Source: AC-32 sp963715575 (GTDB lineage Bacteria > Actinomycetota > Thermoleophilia > Gaiellales > Gaiellaceae). Taken from it: a DNA stretch of 64,000 nt. Position 1 is the first letter of the stretch. Each line of letters opens with the position of its first letter. Position numbers and translations under genes: made by a program. The stretch lies in assembly GCA_963715575.1 (NCBI GenBank), contig OY970250.1, forward strand, positions 620,001-684,000. The letters run 5' to 3'. The notes beneath the pieces were generated by a model. That model did no database searches and was not told the origin of the DNA. It was given only the letters and a program-made list of their open reading frames with translations. Positions 30,176-39,538 of this stretch are shown piece by piece.

Positions 30176-32238
30176 CGCATCAGCTGCCGTGCATCCGGGA
30201 TGTGGAGCGCGGCAGCTCGTGCGAGCGCGACCCGGCGCCGTAGCTCGGCGAGGTGCTCGGCATCGTCCTCGGCCACGAGGTCGAGCGCCTCGCGGTAGAG
30301 GATCGCCGCCTGGTCCTTTGCCCAGCCGAGCTCGGCCTGCTCGCCCGCGCGGACGAAGTACTCGACGGCCCGGGTCGCCTCGCCGGCATCGCGCCAGTGC
30401 CGTGCGAGCGCGGTCGTGATCTCGCCCAGCTCGGCCGTCGAGTCCTCGAAGAAATGCGCGACCGCCGCATGCCGCTCCTGACGCCTCGCCCGGGGCAGCA
30501 GCTCGTAGGCGACCTCGCGGATCAGGACGTGCTTGAAGCTGTACTGCTGCTCGCCCTCGATGATCGACCTCGTCTCGCGCACGACCAGGTCGCGGCCCTC
30601 GAGCGCGCCGAGCAGGTCCGGAATGCCGTTGCTCTCGCCGGCGATCCGCTCGAGCGCCCCGCGCCAGAACGTCTTGCCGACGACCGCGGCGTCGAGCAGC
30701 AGCGAACGCTCCGCCGCCGGCAGCGCGTCGAGCCGCGCGGCCACGATTCCGCGCACCGTCGTCGGCAGCGAGGCGTCCGACGTGGAGGCCTCGGCCATCG
30801 TCGCGGCGAGCTGCTCGATGAAGAGCGGGTTGCCCTCGGCGGTCTCGACCAGCCGCGCCGCGGCCTCGCTGCTCAGGCTCTGCAGGCGCAGGCCGGCGAG
30901 TTTCTGCGAGTCCTCGCCGCTCAGGGCGGGTAGCGGCAGCGCCGTGTACGCCGGCAGCCCTCCACCCCAGGCCGCGCGCGAGTCGAGCAGCTCTGGCCGG
31001 GCGAGCGAGAGCAGCATGATCGGCAGGTCGCGGAGGCGCGCGGCCAGCAGCTCGATCAGGTCGAGCAGGCTGCGGTCGGACCAGTGGATGTCCTCGAAGA
31101 CGAGCATCGTCGGCCGGTCGCGGGCCACCGACTCGATGAAGCAGCGCACCGAGAAGAAGAGCTCCTCGCGGTCGTCGACCGTCCCCTCGGAGTCGAGCCC
31201 GAGCAGGATCGCCAGGTGGCGGGCGACGGTCGCGGCGTCCACGCCGGAGGGCAGTTCGGCGACGTGCTCGCGCAGCTTCGCGAGTGCGACCTCGGGCGGG
31301 TCGCTGTCGTAGATCTCGCAGAGCCGCTTGACCTGCATCGCAAAGGCGAAGTAGGCACTGCTCTCGCGGTACGGGAGCGAGCGGCCGTGGACGGTGCGCC
31401 CGCCGAGCTCCTCGACGATGCGGTCGAACTCCTGCGTCAGCCGCGTCTTGCCGATCCCCGCCGGCCCGAGCACCGTCACCAGGTGCGGGACGCGCTCGCC
31501 GGAGACCTGCTCCCAGATCCCGCGCAGCACGTCGAGCTCCCGGGAGCGGCCGACCAGCTCGCCCGAGTGCTGCCGTTCGCCCGCTGCGCGCTTCGGCCGT
31601 AACGCGACCCAGGCCTCGACCGGCTCCGACTTGCCCTTCGCCTGGATCGCGTCGGCCGACTCGTATTCGATCGCATCCTTGGTGGCGGCGTAGGTCTCCG
31701 CCCCGACGATCACGCCGTTCACAGGCGCGGACGACTGCAGGCGCGAGGCCGTGTTGACGACGTCGCCCGCGACCAGCGACTCGCCGAGCGCCATCCGCGC
31801 GCCGAGCGAGACGAGCGCTTCGCCGGTGTTGACGGCGATCCGCAGCTGCAGGTCGAGGTGGAGCTCCCGCGCGTCGAGCTCCAGCGTGCTGTCCCGAACC
31901 GCCAGCGCGCCGCGCACCGCGCGCTCGGCGTCGTCGCCGAAGGCCGTCGGCGCGCCGAAGACGGCCATGATCGCGTCGCCGATGAACTTCTCCACGGTGC
32001 CGCCGAACGACTGGAGCTCTCGCCGAACGTGCTCGTGGTACGGGCCGAGAACCGCCTGCACGTCCTCCGGGTCGAGGTTCTCGGCGCGGGCGGTGAAGCC
32101 GACCAGGTCGACGAACACGATCGAGACGATCCGCCGCTCGTCCTGCCCGGCCGGCCGGCTCGAGAGCTCGGTGCCGCAGGCGAGGCAGAACCGGGCGACG
32201 TCCGGGTTCTCCTGCCCGCAGTTGGTGCACGCGATCAC
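30172..32238 (-). CDS. adenylate/guanylate cyclase-AAA ATPase signalling protein
   Basis: A 688-residue protein. It has an N-terminal zinc ribbon (CTNCG...CLACG, residues 4-22), a class III nucleotide cyclase domain (about 36-205; SIVFVDLVGFTARAE, FIGDAIMAVFGAP, and the transition-state region DVVNTASRLQ) and an AAA/STAND ATPase (about 228-520; Walker A GPAGIGKTR, Walker B LVFEDIHWSD). A helical C-terminal region with TPR-like character (about 600-688) follows. The start is ATG at 32238 so that the zinc ribbon is N-terminal. The TAG stop lies in a repeat arm, but the C terminus looks complete for this shorter subtype. Confidence 0.9.
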   Translation of the reverse strand: MIACTNCGQENPDVARFCLACGTELSSRPAGQDERRIVSIVFVDLVGFTARAENLDPEDVQAVLGPYHEHVRRELQSFGGTVEKFIGDAIMAVFGAPTAFGDDAERAVRGALAVRDSTLELDARELHLDLQLRIAVNTGEALVSLGARMALGESLVAGDVVNTASRLQSSAPVNGVIVGAETYAATKDAIEYESADAIQAKGKSEPVEAWVALRPKRAAGERQHSGELVGRSRELDVLRGIWEQVSGERVPHLVTVLGPAGIGKTRLTQEFDRIVEELGGRTVHGRSLPYRESSAYFAFAMQVKRLCEIYDSDPPEVALAKLREHVAELPSGVDAATVARHLAILLGLDSEGTVDDREELFFSVRCFIESVARDRPTMLVFEDIHWSDRSLLDLIELLAARLRDLPIMLLSLARPELLDSRAAWGGGLPAYTALPLPALSGEDSQKLAGLRLQSLSSEAAARLVETAEGNPLFIEQLAATMAEASTSDASLPTTVRGIVAARLDALPAAERSLLLDAAVVGKTFWRGALERIAGESNGIPDLLGALEGRDLVVRETRSIIEGEQQYSFKHVLIREVAYELLPRARRQERHAAVAHFFEDSTAELGEITTALARHWRDAGEATRAVEYFVRAGEQAELGWAKDQAAILYREALDLVAEDDAEHLAELRRRVALARAAALHIPDARQLMR

Positions 32239-32286
32239 GCGGTAAGCGTAGAGCGCCGCTCAGGCGGCGGTACACTTCCCGCCCCC

Positions 32287-32368
32287 GGGGGTGTGCCCGA
32301 GTGGCCAAAGGGAACGGGCTGTAAACCCGTCGGCTCAGCCTACGGAGGTTCGAATCCTCCCGCCCCCA
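32287..32368 (+). tRNA. tRNA-Tyr (GTA)
   Basis: 82-nt class II tRNA: acceptor GGGGGTG/CGCCCCC (one U-G), anticodon stem ACGGG/CCCGT with loop CTGTAAA (anticodon GTA), a long variable arm (CGGCTCAGCCTACG) and T-arm GGAGG/CCTCC with TTCGAAT. The discriminator is A and CCA is not encoded. Confidence 0.95.
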
Positions 32369-32371
32369 TTC

Positions 32372-32418
32372 ACCACCGAAAGTCCGGCCGCTTCGCGGCC
32401 ATGACGACTTTCGGTGGT
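32372..32418 (+). terminator. long nested hairpin directly after tRNA-Tyr
   Basis: A 13-bp perfect outer stem ACCACCGAAAGTC/GACTTTCGGTGGT encloses an inner hairpin GGCCGC-TTC-GCGGCC, with TTTCATCTTT downstream. It starts 4 nt after the tRNA 3' end. It probably serves as the tRNA terminator and 3' trailer. The outer stem length is unusual for a tRNA trailer. Confidence 0.7.
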
Positions 32419-32508
32419 TTCATCTTTATCCAGTCGCCGCAGAGAGCCGCGTCCGCCAGTCGGCCGCGGCGGAGAGCTCTTGACGGTTCTTCCGCGGTCG
32501 CCGGACAG

Positions 32509-32538
32509 GACGAGGGGCGCCTCGCGGCGCCCCTCGTC
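32509..32538 (-). terminator. hairpin downstream of the M28-like genes
   Basis: 12-bp perfect stem GACGAGGGGCGC/GCGCCCCTCGTC with a CTCGCG loop, 21 nt beyond the stop of the minus-strand peptidase operon. No T-tract follows on the minus strand. Confidence 0.65.
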
Positions 32539-32559
32539 GTCCTAGTCGTTTCCCGCCGG

Positions 32560-35289
32560 TTACGGCGTCTCGGTCTCCTCCTTCGAGGCGTCGCTCGTGA
32601 GCGCGACGCTCGCCATGTCCGCCAGCGTCGGGCTCGAGCCCTCCGCCCGCTTGGCCTCGCGGGCCTCGTCGATCAAGGCGGCCTGCTCAGGCGCGGTGAG
32701 CGCGCCGCACGGATCGGCCGCGGAGCCGGTGCTCGGCGCGGCGGGCTCGGTCGGCGGCGCGAGTGCCGGGTAGTACGTCGGGAAGAAGTCGATCGGCTCG
32801 ACCTGCCGGAACGAGGCGAACTTCTCCGGCGAGTTCCACTGACCCGCGCCCGCGACGAGCAGCTTCACGTCGCGCCAAGCCGCCTGGGTCGGGAACGTGT
32901 GCTGGATCAGCGGGTTGTCGGTCATCACCATCGGGCTGCCGTCCCCGAAGTCCCAGTAGTAGGTCAGACCGTCCGCGGAACCGCTCTTCGCCCGGCTGAA
33001 GCCGGCGTCGAAGCTCACGGTCGTCTGTGCCGTGGGCTTCCTCGGCGTCATCTCGAAGTACGCGACCGGGCGGACCGGCTGGGTGACCGCGCCGCCCTCC
33101 TGCGGAGAGGCGATCACATACGAGAACCACGTCGAGATGAACTCGACGCCTCGCAGCAGGCCTTCCGAGGGCTTGTCGAACCCGCCCGGGCCGTGCACGG
33201 TGCCCGAGGCCCAGTAGTTGAGGTTCGAGAAGTAGTCGCTGCTCGAGTCCTGCCCGAACTCGCCGGCCAGGGTCGGCTTGCTCGGGTAGTAGCTCGGGTA
33301 CGGATTGTCGGCACCGCCCACGAGCGGGTCGGTGCTCGAGTCGTACTGACCGATGTCGCCCAGCGACGGGATGCCGCGGACGCCGAACGAGACCTGGTCG
33401 GTGCGCCCGGTGCGGTCGTCGAGCACCGGCGTGTACTGCGCCTGGTCGGCCGGCAGGTACGCGGGCACCGAGTGGATGCCCGGGCTGTCCGGGACCGAGC
33501 CCGTGTTCTTGAACTGGAGCGGGTTCTCCAGCGGGATGCTGAAGTTGTACTTGGCGCCGAGGTCCTGCAGCGACTGCGTGACCGCGTCCTCCGCCGACTG
33601 GCGGAAGGCCTGCACGGCCGGCAGGTTGTGCTGGAGCCGCTGGATCCCGACGGTGCCGTAGACGCTGTTGGGCGCCGCGGAGACCGGGGTCGCGTTGATG
33701 TTGTTGAACCACGGCCCGGCGTTCCCGTCCAGCAGGTTGCTCATGTAGTAGCCGGTGCCCCACTTGTGGGTCGGATAGTTGAGGCCGTCCTGGTCGTTGT
33801 TGAGCACGGCGATGATCTGGCCCTGCGGGCTGTCGGAGAGCAGGCCGGTGGCCGACCCGTTGACCGTCGAGCCGTACGCGTGGGCCTTCGCCAACGGCGC
33901 CGTCAGCGTGATCCCGGTGCCGAGCGCGGACGTGTCGATCACCCGCGAGGTCACGCGATGCGCGTTCGAGAGCGCCGAGCCCAGCGTGATGCCGCTGCCG
34001 ACGTCCTGGACCGGATTCCCGCTCGTGTGCGCGCCCGAGAGCGCCGAGTCGAGCGTGACGCCGGTGCCGCCCGCGCCGGAGGTGCCGACGGCGGTGATCA
34101 GCCGGTACTCCGCGTTGTCGAAGCCGGCGTCTACCGCCACCTTCTCGCCGACCACCATGTTCGAGACCGACGCGACCTTGATCACCGTGTCGCCGGCCGA
34201 GGCTGCGGCCGCGAGCGTCGTCGTCGTCCGCTGGCCCGTGCCGACCGCGGAGACGCTGCGCGAGTCGATGTTCGCCAGGTCGACGCTGAGGTTGTGGCCG
34301 ACCGCGATGCCGCTGACGCTGGCGACGTAGATCTTCGTGTCGCCCGCCGCGGCCGGAGCCGACAGCGTCGTGTTCGTGGCGGCCGTGCCGACCGAGGCGA
34401 CCGTCGGGTTCTCGGTGTCGGCCGCGTCGAGCGCGATGGTCGTGCCCGCGCCGAGGTTGGTCGTCGAGGTGACCTTGATGTTCGTGTCGCCGGCCGCAAC
34501 CGCAGCGGCGACGATCGCCGCCGGCGTGCCGGCCGCCGAGTAGAAGCCGGAGCCGACCAGCCCGCCCTCCTCGTTGTCGTAGAGGGTCGCCTTGAGCGTG
34601 CGTGCCGGATACGTGCCGTTGACCTCGTGCCAGCGGAGCACCGAGCCGAGCTCCTCCAGGTTCATGTTCTCGCCCATGTTGGCGTCGTAGCCCGAGCCGT
34701 TGCCCCAGTTGCCCGAGTGCATCGTGCTCGTCGGAGTCGCGCTGCCGCTCACAGCGCCGCTGGCCGGGTTCGTCGTCACGGGCGTCGAGTCGTTGTGGCT
34801 CGCGAGCATCACCTGCTGCCCGGCGCAGACCGCGCCCGGGATCGTCAGCTCGGCGTCGTTCCCCTGCCAGGTACGGGTCGGGAAGAGGTGGTCACGGGCA
34901 GTGATCCAGAGGCCGAGCTTGCCGTTCGGCTGCGGCGTGTGCGTCGTGCCGACGCCCGTCCACCAGTCGTAGAACTCCTGCGCGCCGTTGTAGTTCGGGG
35001 GCAGGTTGTTGCTGTCGCCGGGCGTGCCGACGGCGCACGTGGTGGCGCCGGGCAGGCAGCCGTCCGAGCCGGCCACCTTGTAGATGAACGTGTTCGACTC
35101 GTACCAGTTGTGGTCGTAGATCCAGTTCGTGTCGATCACCGGGTGGGCCGGGTTTGAGAACGGGATCGCGTCCGCCGACGTCGCCGTCGTCGTGGCGACG
35201 AGCGCGGCGGCTGCGGCCGTCACGGCCACGAGCAGGCCGAGGGCGATCCAGCGAGGCCGGAGGAGCTTCTTCGTCATTCGCCGCGTCAT
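32560..35289 (-). CDS. secreted M28-like zinc peptidase with inserted AGDT modules and PKD domain
   Basis: A 909-residue protein with a signal/anchor segment (about 12-40). Candidate M28 di-zinc residues are H165/D167 (ASHNDST), D202 (YDANMGEN), E240-E241 (LYDNEEGGLVGS) and D near 497 (LNNDQDGLN). Between the EE motif and the last ligand, about 230 residues (255-480) are occupied by three or more modules of the type AGDT(N/K/V)IKVASV..GxxxxxD. A PKD domain lies near 745-815 (YYWDFGDG). Likely an exported aminopeptidase-like enzyme. Its start overlaps the paralogue's stop (ATGA). Confidence 0.8.
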   Translation of the reverse strand: MTRRMTKKLLRPRWIALGLLVAVTAAAAALVATTTATSADAIPFSNPAHPVIDTNWIYDHNWYESNTFIYKVAGSDGCLPGATTCAVGTPGDSNNLPPNYNGAQEFYDWWTGVGTTHTPQPNGKLGLWITARDHLFPTRTWQGNDAELTIPGAVCAGQQVMLASHNDSTPVTTNPASGAVSGSATPTSTMHSGNWGNGSGYDANMGENMNLEELGSVLRWHEVNGTYPARTLKATLYDNEEGGLVGSGFYSAAGTPAAIVAAAVAAGDTNIKVTSTTNLGAGTTIALDAADTENPTVASVGTAATNTTLSAPAAAGDTKIYVASVSGIAVGHNLSVDLANIDSRSVSAVGTGQRTTTTLAAAASAGDTVIKVASVSNMVVGEKVAVDAGFDNAEYRLITAVGTSGAGGTGVTLDSALSGAHTSGNPVQDVGSGITLGSALSNAHRVTSRVIDTSALGTGITLTAPLAKAHAYGSTVNGSATGLLSDSPQGQIIAVLNNDQDGLNYPTHKWGTGYYMSNLLDGNAGPWFNNINATPVSAAPNSVYGTVGIQRLQHNLPAVQAFRQSAEDAVTQSLQDLGAKYNFSIPLENPLQFKNTGSVPDSPGIHSVPAYLPADQAQYTPVLDDRTGRTDQVSFGVRGIPSLGDIGQYDSSTDPLVGGADNPYPSYYPSKPTLAGEFGQDSSSDYFSNLNYWASGTVHGPGGFDKPSEGLLRGVEFISTWFSYVIASPQEGGAVTQPVRPVAYFEMTPRKPTAQTTVSFDAGFSRAKSGSADGLTYYWDFGDGSPMVMTDNPLIQHTFPTQAAWRDVKLLVAGAGQWNSPEKFASFRQVEPIDFFPTYYPALAPPTEPAAPSTGSAADPCGALTAPEQAALIDEAREAKRAEGSSPTLADMASVALTSDASKEETETP

Positions 35290-37562
35290 GACCGATCACG
35301 CTCCTTCGCGTCAGCGCTGGGTAAGGCCGTCGTCTTGACCCTGAAGGCGGCCTTCGCGGCGGCGATCAGCGCGTTGCGCTCGGCCGTCGAGAAGGTGCCG
35401 CAGGCCGGTGTCGCCGGCGGCGAGCCGGACGGGCTGTTGACCGCGACCGCCTGCCGGTACATGCCCCACTTGCTGGAGTCGCCCTTGACGACCACCAGCT
35501 TCGCGTCGGCCCACTGCGCCGACGAGTAGGTGTGGGTGACGGTCTCGCCGGTGCCGCTGGTGCCGTCGCCGAAGTCCCAGTAGTACTGGAGCCCCGCCTT
35601 GCCGCCGTCGTTCGTGCGCGCGAAGCTCGCGTCGAAGGTGACCGTCTTCGTCGCGGCCGGCTTGACCGGGCTCGTCTCGAAGTACGCGATCGTGCCGGTC
35701 GGCGCCGGAACCGCGCCGAGGTAGTCGTTGCCGCTGGCGAGCAACGCCGTGTACTGCGACGGCAGCTCGAGTGCCCGCAGGAGCTCCTCGGTCGGCGAGG
35801 TCTCGCCGTCGAGCCCGTGCGGCGCGCCGGCGGCGAAGAAGTTCAGGTGCTCGAGCGTGTCGCCCGTGAACCCGACCGGCTGGCCCTGGTTGACGTTGAA
35901 CGGGATGCCGCTGGCGTGCGCCAGCCTGAGCGGAGCCGTGAGGGTCACGCCCGTGCCCCCGGCGCCGGACGTGCCGACCGCCGAGATCTGGCCGGTCTCG
36001 AGGTTCTGGCCGGTGTCGATGAAGAACGGCTGGCCGGCGACCAGGTTCGTGACGGAGGCGACCTTGACGTTGGTGTCGCCGACCGCGACCGCCGCCGCTG
36101 TGGTGGTGAAACCTGCTGCCGGCACGTTGCTGGCGAGCTCGAAGGCCGTCCCGCCGCCCGTGTAGGCCAGCACCGGCGTCGAGCGGATCGCGGCGCTGAC
36201 CGTAGAGGCGTACGGGTTCTCGTCGATGTTCGAGTCCTGGACGCCGCCGACGCTGAAGCCGGGGATGCCCAGGTTCCAGAAGATCGAGGCCTCGTCCTGT
36301 GTGGACGCCGCCATGGCCTCCGGCGCCGTCCCGGCCGGGTGCACCGGGGAGTACTGCGCTTGCTCGGCCGGCGTGTAGGCCGGGACATCGGGCGTAGGGA
36401 CCGCCGGCAGCGGCGCCGAGCCGGTGTGGTTGTAGCGCAGCGGGTTCTCCTGCGGGACCGTGCCGCCGTACTTCGCGCTCTGCTGGGCGAAGCCGGCCGT
36501 CACCGCGTTCTGTAGGTTCGTCTGGAACTGCGTGATCGCGGCGCTGTTGGCCACGATCTGCCCGCCCGTGTCCGGGTAGAACACGTTCGGAGCCGAGGGC
36601 GTGGCCGTGACGAAGGTGCGCCACGGGCCGACCCCGCCGGCCGCGAGGTTGTTCCAGTAGTACTGCGTCCCGAGGTGGTACGCGGGGTACGAGAGCCCGT
36701 TCGCGTTCATCTCGGCGAACATCGCGTACTGGCCCTGCGGCCCCTGCGGGATCAGGTTGTTGGCGTAGTACTTGGCGCCCTCGCGGAGGTAGGTGCCGTC
36801 CAGTGCCCGGCCGGCGGAGGCGTCCAGCAGCGCCACCTTGAGCGTCTCCGACGGGTAGGTGCCGTTGGCCGAATACCAGCGCAGCAGCGCCTGGTACTCG
36901 CCCATGGTCATGGTCACGCCCGAGGTGTCGTCGTAGGCGCCACCGTTGGCGATGTTGCTCAGCGTCAGGGTGCGGCGGCCGGCGCCGAAGCCGTTGACGC
37001 CGCTCGTCGAACCGGTCGGGTTGTTGACCTCGCCGACGATCGTCGGCGAGACCGGCGTGCCGTCCGGGTGCGCGGCGAGCAGCACGCGCTGCCCCGGGCA
37101 TGTTGCGCCCGGAAGCGTGAGCTCGGCGTCGTCGGAGTCCCACGGGTAGTTGGCGTCGAAGCTGTAGTTCGGGTTCGTCCGCTGCTCGGGGAGACGGTGG
37201 AAGTAGTGATCCTGGACGGTGGCGTACTTGGCCATCGTCGTCATCACGGTCTTGTCGGTGAGCTGCTGCTTCCAGTGCTGGAAGAACTCCTGCCAGCCGT
37301 TGACGGTGGCGGGCTCGTTCCACGGCGAGCTCGGGTCGGTCGGTGGCCCGTCCGCGCCGGAGACGCGGTAGACGTCGTTGTAGGAGATGTCGAACAGCTG
37401 GCCGTAGATGTAGTCACGGTCGACCAGCGGAGTTGCCTGCGACGTGGCGACATCGTCTGTCGCCGCGACGCCGCTGACGATTACCGCGGCCGGGACGAGT
37501 ACCGCCGCGCAGCAGAGCGCGACGACCCATCGCGGCCGTCTCAACACACGTGAGACCTTCAT
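35286..37562 (-). CDS. secreted M28-like paralogue with altered catalytic site
   Basis: A 758-residue paralogue of the downstream protein. It has a signal/anchor (about 12-35), H165/D167 (AAHPDGTP) and D211 (GAYDDTSG) conserved. The catalytic/ligand pair E-E is replaced by S249-A250 (LLDASAGRALDG versus LYDNEEGGLVGS). One AGDT-type module (about 495-560; VGDTNVKVASVTNLVAGQ) comes after the peptidase region instead of inside it, followed by a PKD domain (YYWDFGDG, near 675). Probably non-catalytic, perhaps a binding or scaffold partner. It is the first gene of the two-gene operon. Confidence 0.78.
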   Translation of the reverse strand: MKVSRVLRRPRWVVALCCAAVLVPAAVIVSGVAATDDVATSQATPLVDRDYIYGQLFDISYNDVYRVSGADGPPTDPSSPWNEPATVNGWQEFFQHWKQQLTDKTVMTTMAKYATVQDHYFHRLPEQRTNPNYSFDANYPWDSDDAELTLPGATCPGQRVLLAAHPDGTPVSPTIVGEVNNPTGSTSGVNGFGAGRRTLTLSNIANGGAYDDTSGVTMTMGEYQALLRWYSANGTYPSETLKVALLDASAGRALDGTYLREGAKYYANNLIPQGPQGQYAMFAEMNANGLSYPAYHLGTQYYWNNLAAGGVGPWRTFVTATPSAPNVFYPDTGGQIVANSAAITQFQTNLQNAVTAGFAQQSAKYGGTVPQENPLRYNHTGSAPLPAVPTPDVPAYTPAEQAQYSPVHPAGTAPEAMAASTQDEASIFWNLGIPGFSVGGVQDSNIDENPYASTVSAAIRSTPVLAYTGGGTAFELASNVPAAGFTTTAAAVAVGDTNVKVASVTNLVAGQPFFIDTGQNLETGQISAVGTSGAGGTGVTLTAPLRLAHASGIPFNVNQGQPVGFTGDTLEHLNFFAAGAPHGLDGETSPTEELLRALELPSQYTALLASGNDYLGAVPAPTGTIAYFETSPVKPAATKTVTFDASFARTNDGGKAGLQYYWDFGDGTSGTGETVTHTYSSAQWADAKLVVVKGDSSKWGMYRQAVAVNSPSGSPPATPACGTFSTAERNALIAAAKAAFRVKTTALPSADAKERDRS

Positions 37563-37663
37563 GTTCGCCCTCCTGCGGGCTTGGCCGATCGGCGGCTACG
37601 ACCCGGCTCCCCTTAGCTGCCCACGAATATACGCCTCTCGTTTGCCGAACTACAACCTAGGGC

Positions 37664-38140
37664 TCAGGCGCCGCAGGCGCGGTCGATCTTGGCCGTCGCG
37701 TCCTTGACGAGCGTGAGCGCCCGCCGGTCGACCAGCTGCTGGGCCGCCGTGGCGAGGTCCCCGTGGGCGACCGAGGCGCTCGCGCGGCCGAAGTCGGCGG
37801 AGAAGCGTCGCAGCCCGCGCACGAGCTGGCGCCTCGCCTGGTCGAGCGAGGCGGGAAGCTGAAGCCGCTCGAGCACGTCCGCCGCTGCGGCCAGGTTCCG
37901 CTGTGTGGCGCGCGTCCGCCGCGCAAGCTCCTTCGGGCGGGTGGACTGCGTCATCGCCTCGACGCTGCTCGAGACGACCTGCGAGACGAGCCTGATGTAG
38001 CCCTCGAGCTGGGTGCAGGCCGCGACGTCCACCGGTGCGGCGCGGATCGTCGCCGGCGCGGCCTTCGTCTTGCCGCCGCAGCCGGCCAGGGCGAGCGCGG
38101 CAAGGGCCGCGACGAGCGCGTACGCGAGCTTGCGCTTCAT
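37664..38140 (-). CDS. putative lipoprotein, helical
   Basis: A 158-residue protein with a lipoprotein signal peptide (MKRKLAYALVAALAALALAGCGG; lipobox LAGC). The mature part is almost entirely helical (CTQLEGYIRLVSQVVSSSVEAM...), with a second cysteine near the C terminus (RACGA) that could pair with the one at about 42. No family recognised. Divergent from the next lipoprotein gene; the 30-nt gap must hold both promoters or their overlap. Confidence 0.75.
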   Translation of the reverse strand: MKRKLAYALVAALAALALAGCGGKTKAAPATIRAAPVDVAACTQLEGYIRLVSQVVSSSVEAMTQSTRPKELARRTRATQRNLAAAADVLERLQLPASLDQARRQLVRGLRRFSADFGRASASVAHGDLATAAQQLVDRRALTLVKDATAKIDRACGA

Positions 38141-38170
38141 CGGCAGAGCCTAAGCGGCGATCATGGGCGC

Positions 38171-39142
38171 GTGCGCGCAACGCTCCCGATCGCGGTGACG
38201 CTGGTGCTCGCGCTCACAGCCGGCTGCGACTCCGGCTCGAAGCAGCAGCGGCAGGCAGCAGCCGGGCCGGCGGTGCCGTGGGTGGCGAGCGTGCCACCCC
38301 AGCTGGCCGCGCGGGCGCCGGCCAAGACCGCCTGCCGCTCGTCGCAGCTCGCGATCCCGGGGCAGGTGAAGTTCATCGCGCGCCTGCAGGGCGGGATCGC
38401 CCTCGTCACGATCCGCAACACCGGCAAGCACGCCTGCCGGCTGACGGGCCGCCCGGAGGTCAGGCTCGTGAAGCGCGGCGGGCCGAAGCAGGCCCAGCGC
38501 CCGATCCCGCCGACGCCGTCGAACTTCCCCGAGGTGACGTATCCGGAGTCGAGCCTGCTCGCGCTCCGGCGCGGCGAGGCGGGAGCGGTGACGATCTCCT
38601 GGGAGAACTGGTGCGACCCGGTGGTCGAGGGTGTCCCACACGTCCCGCCGAGCGCGCTGCGAATCGTGCTCCCGAGCGGCCGCGGCCACCTGGATGCCGA
38701 CTACAACGCCGTTCCGCCCTGCCTCGACCCGAACCTGCCCTCGACGATCAGGGTCTCGCGCTTCCAGCCGACCCTCGTCCCGTCGGGGCGGTTCTTCTCG
38801 GACGCCTTCCTGCAGGGATCGGTGCCCGGCCAGCCGGTCCACGGCCGGCGCGGCCGCCTGCTGCGCTTCCGGGTCGTGCTCAAGAACCGCTCGCACACGA
38901 CGGCGACGTTCGAGCGCTGCCCTGCCTACATCGCGCAGCTCGCGCCGAGCGGCAGGGTCGAGGCGAACCAGCTGAACTGCACCGCGGCCGGCCCGATCGC
39001 GCCCGGGAAGAGCGAGGCGTTCGCGATGCGACTGCGCGTCCCGAACAACGCGCCGCTCGGCGCGAACGGCCTCTTCTGGGAGCTCGACCCTTTCGGCTCG
39101 CACAACCCGCAGCTGCACGCCAGGGTGACGATCGACCGCTGA
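38171..39142 (+). CDS. DUF4232-like lipoprotein
   Basis: A 323-residue lipoprotein (signal ending LALTAGC, lipobox near residue 18). It has two immunoglobulin-like halves resembling DUF4232 (CRSSQLAIPGQVKFIARLQGGIALVTIRNTGKHACRLTGRPEV; later LRFRVVLKNRSHTTATFERCPAYIAQL) with paired cysteines. GTG at 38171 is chosen since it gives a proper signal peptide; the open frame upstream runs antisense through the neighbouring lipoprotein gene. Role unknown; such proteins are exposed on the outer face of the membrane. Confidence 0.8.
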   Translation: MRATLPIAVTLVLALTAGCDSGSKQQRQAAAGPAVPWVASVPPQLAARAPAKTACRSSQLAIPGQVKFIARLQGGIALVTIRNTGKHACRLTGRPEVRLVKRGGPKQAQRPIPPTPSNFPEVTYPESSLLALRRGEAGAVTISWENWCDPVVEGVPHVPPSALRIVLPSGRGHLDADYNAVPPCLDPNLPSTIRVSRFQPTLVPSGRFFSDAFLQGSVPGQPVHGRRGRLLRFRVVLKNRSHTTATFERCPAYIAQLAPSGRVEANQLNCTAAGPIAPGKSEAFAMRLRVPNNAPLGANGLFWELDPFGSHNPQLHARVTIDR

Positions 39143-39168
39143 GCCGAGCGCCTACAATGGGCGCGCTT

Positions 39169-39241
39169 GCCCTCTTAGCTCAGTTGGTAGAGCACCTCCA
39201 TGGTAAGGAGGGGGTCAACGGTTCGAGTCCGTTAGAGGGCT
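39169..39241 (+). tRNA. tRNA-Thr (GGT)
   Basis: 73-nt cloverleaf: acceptor GCCCTCT/AGAGGGC, D-arm GCTC/GAGC, anticodon stem CCTCC/GGAGG with loop ATGGTAA (anticodon GGT), T-arm AACGG/CCGTT with TTCGAGT. Discriminator T; no CCA. It borders the accessory region to its right. Confidence 0.95.
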
Positions 39242-39538
39242 TCCACAAAGGGGCTGCTAATTGGCGCCTTTTCGCTGAAAAACTAGCTGAGCGTCCAATT
39301 CGCGCATACTTTGGGGACAGGTTTTGGGGACAGGCTCGGTCGGCGGCTGCTCCTCAGTCACGAGGTTCAGGGCTGCGACACCGCCGATCGCGCGGGCGGT
39401 AGATGACCGCGGGTCGATTGCCGCTGGCCGTCGCGGTTGTCCGATGGATGGCCACGCAGGCGTGGCGTCGGTCTAGGGGTGTTGCACGCTCGCTTGATAG
39501 ATGACGCTCAGGCGGCGTCAACCACCACTGCGGGGTCG
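39242..39538. other. gap after tRNA-Thr, no gene seen
   Basis: About 300 bp without a supported reading frame. It contains a direct repeat of TTTTGGGGACAGG (near 39309-39334) and low-complexity sequence. No integrase or obvious second copy of the tRNA end was found in the window, so an attachment site is only a possibility. Confidence 0.4.

Noticed and set aside
31858..35157. 1099-codon open frame on the plus strand
   Set aside because: Runs through tRNA-Tyr and antisense to the M28-like gene; composition is that of a complement frame.
37573..37583. GCCGATCG before the M28-like operon as another sigma-28 site
   Set aside because: No CTCAAG-type box at 15 nt (a CTAAGG lies 17 nt away) and the sequence is a GC palindrome likely by chance.
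39309..39334. Direct repeat TTTTGGGGACAGG as an attachment site
   Set aside because: The copies are adjacent, no second tRNA-like end or integrase was found, so it is left as a simple repeat.
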